This document shows, one piece after another, positions 6,291 through 12,408 of a stretch of 12,408 bases of DNA. A program made the translations under genes and the position numbers. How positions within the stretch are numbered: the first letter of the stretch is position 1; each line of letters begins with the position of its first letter. A model generated the notes under the pieces. It made no database searches, had not been told where the DNA came from, and saw only the letters and a list, made by a program, of their open reading frames with translations. This DNA is from Anaerolineae bacterium. GTDB lineage: Bacteria; Chloroflexota; Anaerolineae; UBA1429. The stretch spans positions 1-12,408 of the forward strand of contig JAFGLK010000330.1 in NCBI GenBank assembly GCA_016928125.1. Direction: 5' to 3'.

Positions 6291-6962
6291 ATGCCCAGGT
6301 GGAAGCCGTGGGACTGGCCCTTTCATCCGGCGCCCACAGGCCGGGTGGATGAGCGGGTCTATGCGGTCCGGAACGGCGATGTGAACATGTACGTCTACGT
6401 GGCCGACGGGGCGCTTATCGCCATAGATGCGGGCAAGTCCGCGGCACACGTGCGCAAAGCGTGGGCCAGACTGCCGCTAGCTCTGGAAGACGTCGCAGCG
6501 ATGCTTCTGACCCATGGGGATTATGACCATGTCGGCGGGCTGGCCCTCTTTTCACAGGCAGCGCTCTATCTGTCGGCCGAAGAAGGGCCGCTTGTGTCAC
6601 GGGGTCAGCCACGCTTCCTGGGGCGCATCTATAATCCTGAACTGGAGTATCCCTTCACGCCTCTGGAAGATGGGCAGGTGGTCGAAGTGGCAGGCATTCG
6701 CGTTCAGGCCATCGCCACGCCGGGGCACACGATCGGCTCGATGAGCTATCTGGTGGATGAGCAGGCGCTCTTTGTGGGGGATACCCTCTCGCTGCGCAGG
6801 GGCCAGGTGGCCCCCTTCCTGCGCTTCATGAACATGGATACGCCGAGGGAGGAGGCCTCCATTCGCAAGCTGGCCTCCCTTGAGGGCGTGAAGCTGCTCT
6901 GCACCGGCCACTCAGGGTGCACCCGCCACTGGGATGAGGCCATCGCGCCGTGGCGGGCTTGA
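6291..6962 (+). CDS. MBL-fold metallo-hydrolase
   Basis: A metallo-beta-lactamase-fold protein of 223 aa, probably a cytoplasmic metal-dependent hydrolase (glyoxalase II/lactonase-like fold). The substrate cannot be told. The metal-binding motifs are in order: LTHGDYDHVGG (H75, D77, D79, H80), H146 in TPGHTIGS, D164 in FVGDTL, and H207 in TGHSG. The first motif reads H-x-D-x-D-H, where most family members have H-x-H-x-D-H; I know this variant in other MBL-fold subgroups, so it need not abolish activity, but metal binding may differ. The start at ATG 6291 has a strong Shine-Dalgarno and gives the normal N-terminus leading into the first beta strands. Its stop overlaps the next gene by 13 bases, implying translational coupling. 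It begins 60 bases after the T-run that may end the upstream RNA. Confidence 0.88.
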   Translation: MPRWKPWDWPFHPAPTGRVDERVYAVRNGDVNMYVYVADGALIAIDAGKSAAHVRKAWARLPLALEDVAAMLLTHGDYDHVGGLALFSQAALYLSAEEGPLVSRGQPRFLGRIYNPELEYPFTPLEDGQVVEVAGIRVQAIATPGHTIGSMSYLVDEQALFVGDTLSLRRGQVAPFLRFMNMDTPREEASIRKLASLEGVKLLCTGHSGCTRHWDEAIAPWRA

Positions 6963-7744
6963 GCGTATCCTTCAGCCAGCCGACAGATTGTCCTGCGCAT
7001 TACCTGGCGCTGGAGTCGGCCTCGTTCAAGAGCTGGCCAGCGCTCCAGCAGATCGACTATGAGGGCTGGATCGTGCGTTTGGGAGATGGCTACACCAAAC
7101 GCGCCAACTCGGTCACTGCGCTGGCTGGCTCCTCAGGGGATCTCGACCGCCGGATCGCCCACTGCGAGGCCCTCTATCGCAAGCGCGGCCTACGTCCGAT
7201 CTTTCGCCTCACACCCTATTCGCGCCCGAGCCATCTTGATGGGGTCTTGGCAAGCCAGGGTTACACACTGCTTGATCCCAGTCTGGTGATGTCTCTCGAT
7301 CTCGATCAATGGCAATCTGGAGATGAGCGATCCGTGCTGCCGCCGATCGCACGCGAGAGCTGGATCGAGAGGTTCCATGCGCTCGATGGGAGGCGCTCAG
7401 TGCAGGTTGAGAGCCATCGACGCCTGATCGAGCGCATCGCGAGCCCCTGTTTGCTGGCATCCCTGCCCGATGACCGCGGCCGCCTCGTGGGATGCGGGTT
7501 GGGTGTGCTCGAAGACGGTTATTTTGGCCTCTACGACCTAGTCGTGGACCCTGCCCTGCGCAATCAGGGCCACGGCCGACGACTGCTCAATGCCATGCTG
7601 GCTTGGGCCAAGGCCCGCGGCGTCCATCACGCCTATCTTCAGGTGACGGCCGAGAACGCCGCCGCGCAGCATGTTTACGGTGCGCTCGGTTTTGTCGAGG
7701 CATACCCATATTGGTATCGCGTCGCCCCCAGCACAGAGCACTAG
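6950..7744 (+). CDS. GNAT family N-acetyltransferase
   Basis: This 264-aa protein has a C-terminal GNAT fold, which moves an acetyl group from acetyl-CoA to an amine or amino acid. The acetyl-CoA-binding motif A is DPALRNQGHGRRLL (about 201-214), followed by the motif B region (TAENAAAQHVYGALGF). The N-terminal ~150 residues contain the segment YEGWIVRLGDGYTKRANSV, which is typical of a two-part GNAT group that I associate with Rv0428c-like proteins. The substrate is unknown. The GTG start at 6950 overlaps the hydrolase stop by 13 bases with only a weak Shine-Dalgarno, so translation probably depends on the upstream gene. It converges with the - strand dehydrogenase, with six bases between their ends. 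Confidence 0.88.
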   Translation: MAGLSVSFSQPTDCPAHYLALESASFKSWPALQQIDYEGWIVRLGDGYTKRANSVTALAGSSGDLDRRIAHCEALYRKRGLRPIFRLTPYSRPSHLDGVLASQGYTLLDPSLVMSLDLDQWQSGDERSVLPPIARESWIERFHALDGRRSVQVESHRRLIERIASPCLLASLPDDRGRLVGCGLGVLEDGYFGLYDLVVDPALRNQGHGRRLLNAMLAWAKARGVHHAYLQVTAENAAAQHVYGALGFVEAYPYWYRVAPSTEH

Positions 7745-7758
7745 GGGCAGCTATCCCT
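7743..7758. other. Small hairpin spanning two convergent stop codons
   Basis: AGGGG (7743-7747) can pair with TCCCT (7754-7758) across the six-base gap between the convergent genes. There is no T-run on either side. It could serve as a minimal shared transcript end, but this is weak. Confidence 0.25.
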
Positions 7759-8764
7759 CCGTCCAGCCAAAGAGCACACCCACGTACCGGTCCGGCTCGT
7801 CGCGCAGCCCCGCATAGGCCTGGGCGCAATCGGCTGGGGGCAACACATGGGTGACGAGCGGGTCCACCAGCAGCCTCTCCTGGGCCAGAAGCCGGAGCAG
7901 GATCTCCAGGTTGCGCTCGATCGAGTGTCTGGCGGCGCCGTGCGCATCGCGCGCGGCAGGATAGCGCCACTCGTGGGCGCCTTTGAGGGTGATGCAGCCG
8001 CTGTTCCACAGATGGATCTTGCGCAGCAGCGGGGTGAGGTCGGTCTCATAGGCGTCTCTGGGTGAGCCGAGCAGCACCACCTGGCCGAGTGTGCCGGCCA
8101 GATCCACGGCCCACTCGGCGACGGGCGAGAGGCCCGTCGCCTCGACGACCAGCTCGCATTTACGCCCTGCTGTGATGCGCTCGACGGCCGCCGCCGGATC
8201 CTCGCTGGCCGAGTTGATCAGATGCGGGATGCCGCAATCCGCAGCCAGTTCGAGTCGGGCTGGCTCGATATCGAGGCCGATCACCTCACAACCTGCCAGG
8301 CCCAAGAGCTGCCCACATAGATTGCCCACCAGGCCCAGGCCTGTCACGGCGGCGAAATCGCCCAGCTCGGGCTGGCCCACCCGCAGGGCCGTGATGGACA
8401 CGGCGGCCATGCGTGCAAAGGGCGCGCGTTGCGCCTCGATCCCGGGCGGCAAGGGCATCACCAGGCGGTTGACGATCACATGGCTGGCGTGCTTGCCATA
8501 GCAAAGCACCATCTCGCCCGACCGCACATGGGTCACCGCCTCGCCCACTGCGATCACCTCGCCGCACGAGGCATAGCCTGGCACAAAGGGCAGCGGCGCC
8601 CACGATTCGATGCCGCTCAGGCAGGCCAACTCGGTGCCCGGACTGATCAGGCTGTAATGATTCTGGATCGCCACCTCGTTGGGGGCCAGAGCGGACATAT
8701 CAAACTCAAAGTCCACCAACTCGACCACGTGGGGCTTGGTGAACATGATGTGTTGAGCGTTCAT
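7751..8764 (-). CDS. Medium-chain dehydrogenase/reductase without zinc ligands
   Basis: A cytosolic NAD(P)-dependent oxidoreductase of the alcohol/sorbitol dehydrogenase superfamily, 337 aa. The N-terminal GroES-like domain contains ISPGTELACLSG (40-51), where true zinc enzymes carry a catalytic Cys. The usual G-H-E is replaced by GYAS (63-66), and no four-Cys structural zinc lobe is present. These features fit the bacteriochlorophyllide-dehydrogenase-like/bi-domain oxidoreductase branch. The Rossmann fold starts at TGLGLVG (141-147), and D165 at the end of the second strand suggests NAD(H). The start at 8764 has GGAGGAG (8773-8779) eight bases away; the longer frame up to 8827 lacks one. It lies downstream of the GH3 gene on the same strand, separated by 107 bases with a strong stem-loop. 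A sugar or sugar-derivative substrate is an inference from that neighbour. Confidence 0.85.
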   Translation of the reverse strand: MNAQHIMFTKPHVVELVDFEFDMSALAPNEVAIQNHYSLISPGTELACLSGIESWAPLPFVPGYASCGEVIAVGEAVTHVRSGEMVLCYGKHASHVIVNRLVMPLPPGIEAQRAPFARMAAVSITALRVGQPELGDFAAVTGLGLVGNLCGQLLGLAGCEVIGLDIEPARLELAADCGIPHLINSASEDPAAAVERITAGRKCELVVEATGLSPVAEWAVDLAGTLGQVVLLGSPRDAYETDLTPLLRKIHLWNSGCITLKGAHEWRYPAARDAHGAARHSIERNLEILLRLLAQERLLVDPLVTHVLPPADCAQAYAGLRDEPDRYVGVLFGWTEG

Positions 8765-8821
8765 TGCGGCCTCTCCTCCAAATCGTCTGTCCTCACAGGA
8801 TGGCCAGAACCCCAGGGCGGG

Positions 8822-8865
8822 ATCCACAGGCGCTTGCCCCGCTGGCGGGCAAGCGCCGCATGGAT
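8822..8865 (-). other. Long stem-loop between GH3 and dehydrogenase genes
   Basis: GGCGCTTGCCC (8829-8839) pairs perfectly with GGGCAAGCGCC (8847-8857) around a 7-base loop. ATCCA (8822-8826) and TGGAT (8861-8865) add an outer 5-bp helix. Neither strand continues into a T-run, so it is not a standard terminator. In an operon it would act as an intercistronic structure that stabilises the upstream GH3 message or lowers downstream expression, or it is a copy of a short dispersed palindrome. Confidence 0.7.
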
Positions 8866-8871
8866 TTGCGT

Positions 8872-10998
8872 CTAGGTGAGCTCAAACTGCGCGGCCGCCG
8901 GTTTGGGCGCGCCCAGCGCCAGGCCGCGAGCACCCGGTGAGCAGCCGCCCACCACCAGCTCAAAGCGGCCCGGCTCAAAGGCCTTGGTGCCGTCCGCCTG
9001 GACGATGAGCATCATCTCAGGCGCGAGGGTGAAGGTGAGCTGCCGGCTCTCGTTGGCCTGCAGGTGCACGCGCTGGAACCCACACAGCTGGCTGATAGGC
9101 GTGGGCTCGGAAGCCCCAAGGCGACGGAGGTAGAGTTGGATGACCTCATCCGAAGCCACGGCGCCCACATTGCGCACGATCACCGACACGTCTAGAGGCT
9201 CTCCAGACGCGACCCGCTCCGTGTGCAGGCGCAAAGCGCTGTATTCAAAGCGCGTGTAGCTCAGGCCAAAACCAAAGGGATAGAGCGGCTCGCCGCGAAA
9301 GTAGCGGTAGGTGCGCCCTGCCAGGGCATAGTCCTCAAAGGGCGGCAAGTCATCGCTCGATGTGTAGAATGTCACGGGCAGGCGACCGGCCGGGCTCGTG
9401 TGACCAAAGAGCACATCGGCCAGCGCGTTGCCCCCCTCCTCGCCGGGATATCCGATCCAGAGGATCGCGTCGACGTGCTCGTGGGCCCAGTTGACCGCCA
9501 GCGCGCTCCCGCCGGTGAGGACCAGGATGACCGGCTTGCCCGCGGCATGCACGCCGCGCAGGAAATCCTCCTGGCCTGGCGGCAGCCCAATATCGGCCCG
9601 GTCCGGGCTGCCTGTGGTGTTGGCGTCACCCGCCTCGCCCTCGAGTTCGGGGGCCAGGCCCATCACCACGATATTCACATCGTGGACCCGTGCATAGGCG
9701 TTGGCCACCGCATCGCCGGGGCGATCGCGGCCCACCAGCGGACATCCACTCACAAAGTGCACCTTGGTCTCGGGGCCCACGGCGCCGATGATGCCCTCCA
9801 CCGCCGTCACCAGCCGTGGGTTGAGCCCATAGTAGTTCCCCAGCAGCACATCGGTGCGATGCGCGGTGGGGCCGAGGATCATCAGCGACTTGATCTTGTC
9901 CTTGTCCAGAGGCAGCACCCCGTTGTTCTTGAGCAGCACGATGCATTTCTGGGCCGCCTCGCGCGCCAGGCCGCGATGCTCAGGGCTATCGACCACCGAG
10001 GTCGGGATGCTGGCATAGGGCACACGCACTGGCGGGTCAAAAAGGCCCAGCCGAAAACGCGTGCGGAGGGCGCGGTGGAGCGCCCGGTCGATCTCCTCCT
10101 CGCTGATGAGCCCCTGCTCGACGGCTTGGCCCAGCAGCGCGTAGGTCTGGCCGCAGTTCAGATCGCATCCGGCCTTCACCGCCACAGCGGCGGCCTCCTC
10201 AAGGCTGGCGGAATAGCCATAGGATGTGTGGAACAGATGGATCGCCCCGCAGTCGGAGACCACGTGCCCATTAAAGCCCCACTCATCCCGCAAGATATCC
10301 TGCAGGAGCAGCTTGCTGGCGCAGCAGGGCACCCCGTAAAGGAGGTTGTAGGCGCCCATCACAATCTCGACCCGCGCCTCTTGGACGGCGGCCTGAAAGG
10401 CTGGCAGATAGGTCTCGCGCAGATCCTTGGCGCTCACGACGGCATCGAACGCGAACCGCACGGCCTCCGGCCCACTGTGCACGGCATAGTGCTTGGCGCA
10501 GGCCGCGGCTTTGAGATAGATGGGATCGTCGCCCTGCAACCCCTTGATAAAGGCGACGGCCAGTCGTCCCGTCAGATAGGGATCCTCGCCATAGGTCTCG
10601 TGGCCTCTTCCCCAGCGAGGATCACGAAAGATGTTGATGTTGGGCGACCAGAAGGTCAATCCCGTGTACGCGGTAGGCGCGCCAAAGCGCTGGGCCGCAT
10701 GGTGCTTGGCCCGGCCTTCATCGCTGATGGCCGTGGCCACACGGAACATCAACGCGGTGTCCCACGTGGCCGCCATGGCAATAGCCTGGGGAAAAACGGT
10801 CGCTTTTCCAGCTCGGGCCACGCCATGTAGCGCCTCATTCCAGTAGTTGTAGGCCGGCACCCCCAGCCTTTCGATGGCCGGTGCATCGTTCACCAACTGG
10901 TTGGCCTTTTCCTCCAGCGTCATCCTGCTGACTAGATCGGCCACGCGATCGTCGATCGGTTGATCCGGGTCGCGATACAAAGGCGCTTGACCAGTCAT
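8872..10998 (-). CDS. Glycoside hydrolase family 3 (beta-xylosidase/beta-glucosidase type)
   Basis: A retaining exo-acting glycosidase that removes terminal beta-linked sugars from oligosaccharides. The 708 residues have the family order: (beta/alpha)8-type barrel (about 20-320), GH3 C-terminal alpha/beta sandwich (about 350-545) and a fibronectin-III-like domain (about 605-685). The substrate pocket motif AKHYAVHSGPE is at 168-178. The nucleophile is D249 in VVSDCGAIH. The following GCDLNCG (277-283) is typical of the beta-xylosidase-like subgroup rather than classic BglX. The acid/base is expected in ELEGEAGD (451-458). No signal peptide is visible, so it should act inside the cell on imported oligosaccharides. 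The ATG at 10998 has GGAGGGGAG eight bases upstream. It sits between an acetyltransferase and a dehydrogenase on the same strand, probably one operon. Xyloside versus glucoside specificity is not decided. Confidence 0.93.
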   Translation of the reverse strand: MTGQAPLYRDPDQPIDDRVADLVSRMTLEEKANQLVNDAPAIERLGVPAYNYWNEALHGVARAGKATVFPQAIAMAATWDTALMFRVATAISDEGRAKHHAAQRFGAPTAYTGLTFWSPNINIFRDPRWGRGHETYGEDPYLTGRLAVAFIKGLQGDDPIYLKAAACAKHYAVHSGPEAVRFAFDAVVSAKDLRETYLPAFQAAVQEARVEIVMGAYNLLYGVPCCASKLLLQDILRDEWGFNGHVVSDCGAIHLFHTSYGYSASLEEAAAVAVKAGCDLNCGQTYALLGQAVEQGLISEEEIDRALHRALRTRFRLGLFDPPVRVPYASIPTSVVDSPEHRGLAREAAQKCIVLLKNNGVLPLDKDKIKSLMILGPTAHRTDVLLGNYYGLNPRLVTAVEGIIGAVGPETKVHFVSGCPLVGRDRPGDAVANAYARVHDVNIVVMGLAPELEGEAGDANTTGSPDRADIGLPPGQEDFLRGVHAAGKPVILVLTGGSALAVNWAHEHVDAILWIGYPGEEGGNALADVLFGHTSPAGRLPVTFYTSSDDLPPFEDYALAGRTYRYFRGEPLYPFGFGLSYTRFEYSALRLHTERVASGEPLDVSVIVRNVGAVASDEVIQLYLRRLGASEPTPISQLCGFQRVHLQANESRQLTFTLAPEMMLIVQADGTKAFEPGRFELVVGGCSPGARGLALGAPKPAAAQFELT

Positions 10999-11059
10999 CT
11001 CTCACTCTCCCCTCCGTGAATGTCAGGCCTCGGCATGGCCATCGAAACGCACACACGAC
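10999..11059 (-). promoter_or_regulatory. Short gap with GH3 ribosome binding site
   Basis: The 61-base gap between the acetyltransferase stop and the GH3 start carries GGAGGGGAG (11007-11015 on the - strand) and a GGCC-loop-GGCC palindrome. I see no strong promoter or terminator, consistent with co-transcription. Confidence 0.5.
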
Positions 11060-12127
11060 TCAGGCATCGCTCAGCATAGCGGCTAACTCGGGCTCATCAT
11101 AAAGGCGGCGCAACAGCTCCGAGTTGGGCCAGAGACGGGCCGTCTGCGCAGCGGGTGTATCCGCCCGCGCCAGTACACGGCGCAGCCAGCCGCGACAGGC
11201 CACCACATCCTGCCGTTCCAGCGCCAAGCGCAGATGCACAGCCGCCGTATCCAACATGTTGAACCATCCAAAGCGCACCGGATACGTGCGCCGTAGCCGA
11301 AAGCCAGCCTTCTCAGCTACGGCGATGGAGGCCAGGTTGTCATTCCAGCAATCCCAATGGGGCACGATCTCCCGAGCCTCACACTCGGCCACAAAGGCAC
11401 GCGCCAGATGTGTGGCATAGCCCCGGTTGCGCGCTTCGGGCAGCGTCTCGATCCCAATGCCGGCTCTGCACACCCCTCCCGGTCCCTGGGCCACATACTC
11501 AGCCATGCACCAACTCACGATGCGGGCCCCCTGCACCCAGCCCAGGCCGAACCCTTGTTCGCGGTAGGTCTCCTCGTCCATCCAGTTCTCGGCAATCCAC
11601 GCGGTGACACACTCGTGATGCTCAAGGTCGGTGCGTCCCAAAAGGGCCTCGCCCACAGGCAGGATGGCGCCCTCTGTTGGGGAAGGCGTTCCATCGCCTG
11701 GTGCCCGCTCCTCGGCTTGCTGATCCTCCGGCAGCTGGTAGACCCGGCGCAGGTCGGGAAGGGCCTCGCGCCCGTGCAGCAGCGCGCGCACAATCGGCTC
11801 GCAGAGATGGATTGGTCCGTATTGGACCACATAACCCCATGATCCGGTCGTGAGCCCAAAGGCAAATATCTGGTGCTCCAGCACTTGTTCGATCGCCTCG
11901 TAGAGCGCAACGCCCAGGGATCGGCGGCTGTCGTCAGGCCGGCGGGCCAAGTACACGTTGTGGCGCCCGTCCCAGGCCAGGGCGAGGTGAGGCCGCTCTC
12001 TCGTGTCAATCCAGACACGCCCACCGCACGTGCCCGCCAAGATGGCGTAAGCAGGCACGCTGTAGGGCAAGGCATCCAAGAGAGGCGCAAGGCTGGGGCG
12101 ATCGGTTGGGCAGGCGACCTGAAGCAT
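11060..12127 (-). CDS. GNAT-type acetyltransferase (GNAT_acetyltr_2-like, two-part)
   Basis: A 355-aa protein whose central-to-C-terminal part is a GNAT fold. Motif A is GIGIETLPEARNRGYATHLA (223-242), with the acetyl-CoA loop around NRGYAT, and motif B includes WNDNLASIAVAEKAGFRL. The N-terminal ~130 residues (VWIDTRERPHLALAWDG) form a second, degenerate-looking module. This two-part arrangement suits the GNAT_acetyltr_2/ZmaR-like group. A helical tail (about 290-355) follows. The acceptor substrate is unknown. A GTG at 12145 is in frame, but the ATG at 12127 is chosen because GAGAGGGAG (12135-12143) lies seven bases upstream and the predicted transcription start is near 12150. It is the first gene of the probable - strand operon with GH3 and the dehydrogenase. 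Confidence 0.85.
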   Translation of the reverse strand: MLQVACPTDRPSLAPLLDALPYSVPAYAILAGTCGGRVWIDTRERPHLALAWDGRHNVYLARRPDDSRRSLGVALYEAIEQVLEHQIFAFGLTTGSWGYVVQYGPIHLCEPIVRALLHGREALPDLRRVYQLPEDQQAEERAPGDGTPSPTEGAILPVGEALLGRTDLEHHECVTAWIAENWMDEETYREQGFGLGWVQGARIVSWCMAEYVAQGPGGVCRAGIGIETLPEARNRGYATHLARAFVAECEAREIVPHWDCWNDNLASIAVAEKAGFRLRRTYPVRFGWFNMLDTAAVHLRLALERQDVVACRGWLRRVLARADTPAAQTARLWPNSELLRRLYDEPELAAMLSDA

Positions 12128-12156
12128 GACGCCGCTCCCTCTCACGCGCTGGCTCT

Positions 12157-12184
12157 ATTATCGCATGAGAAGATCGCGTGTCAA
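12157..12184 (-). promoter_or_regulatory. Sigma-70-type promoter of the - strand operon
   Basis: On the - strand, a perfect -35 TTGACA (12184-12179) and a -10 GATAAT (12162-12157) are 16 bases apart. The expected start near 12150 leaves a short leader of about 22 bases before ATG 12127, with the ribosome binding site in between. It would drive the acetyltransferase and probably GH3 and the dehydrogenase. Confidence 0.75.
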
Positions 12185-12408
12185 GGAACCACGCGCACGA
12201 GCAGGAGCAAAACCCTGAGGGCGAGGGGCAGACGAGTTCGAGGCGCATGGTATAGCAATTGCAGGCCAAGTCTGGGTCGAGGCCGCGCAGCGCGGCCTGC
12301 GCACGCATCGTCTCGCGGAACTGGCCGCGAAACCCGGGCTCTCTCTTCCGCCACCACGGACAAGCCTGGCCGTCGCCAGAAGATCAACCCAGCCTGGCCA
12401 GTGTGCGC
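12185..12408 (-). other. Unassigned right end, possible gene remnant on the - strand
   Basis: No gene can be named here. One - strand frame is open from the window edge to TGA at 12181, encoding an Arg/Leu-rich stretch that looks unlike a protein. Another - strand frame, open after a stop near 12387, has coding-like composition (44 of 56 third positions are G or C) and encodes FRETMRAQAALRGLDPD and CNCYTMRLELVC. That frame then runs without a sensible end into the promoter and the acetyltransferase gene, so it would have to be a decayed or frameshifted remnant. Confidence 0.2.

Noticed and set aside
9223..10830. 535-codon + strand frame inside the GH3 gene
   Set aside because: It is a codon-bias shadow of GH3, whose motifs and domain order are complete on the - strand.
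12006..12308. 100-codon - strand frame overlapping the acetyltransferase start
   Set aside because: It reads through a clear promoter and out of frame across a supported gene. Only its upstream part has coding-like composition, reported as a low-confidence remnant.

Overview
The window looks like a GC-rich bacterial chromosome, most likely a Chloroflexota-type organism. The phylum is inferred from gene order and protein style and was not tested. The left part is a housekeeping run on the + strand: the last codons of a probable clpC, radA, a membrane-anchored PIN/TRAM protein (YacL family), cysS and rlmB. This resembles the clpC-radA-(disA)-yacL-...-cysS-...-rlmB block known from Firmicutes and relatives, here without disA or isoprenoid genes. 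A rho-independent terminator follows radA, and the next gene appears to start at a TTG codon with its own strong ribosome binding site.

Between rlmB and the next protein gene lies about 1.2 kb (5048-6290) with no credible protein gene. It holds the most striking object in the window. A strong sigma-70-type promoter with an extended -10 (5209-5237) is followed by a purine-rich, GNRA-loop-rich stretch. I read this stretch as six diverged tandem copies (periods of about 136-153 nt) of one RNA structural unit. In every unit a short stem is kept by compensatory base changes, for example GCTGGC/GTCAGC, GCAGAC/GTCTGC, GATGAC/GTCATC and GTTGGT/GCCAAC. A 9-bp helix can join the two ends of the array, and a stem-loop plus T-run lies at the 3' end. 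I do not recognise it as a known RNA family. It is a candidate undescribed large structured non-coding RNA of roughly 0.9-1.0 kb.

Right after it, still on the + strand, is a two-gene overlapping pair: a metallo-beta-lactamase-fold hydrolase and a GNAT acetyltransferase. The remaining genes are on the - strand and read, in transcription order: a two-part GNAT-type acetyltransferase with a clear promoter, a cytoplasmic GH3 beta-xylosidase/beta-glucosidase-like enzyme, and a medium-chain dehydrogenase that lacks the usual zinc ligands. They look like an accessory carbohydrate-use operon. An 11-bp perfect stem-loop lies between the last two genes. The final ~220 bases hold no gene I can name.
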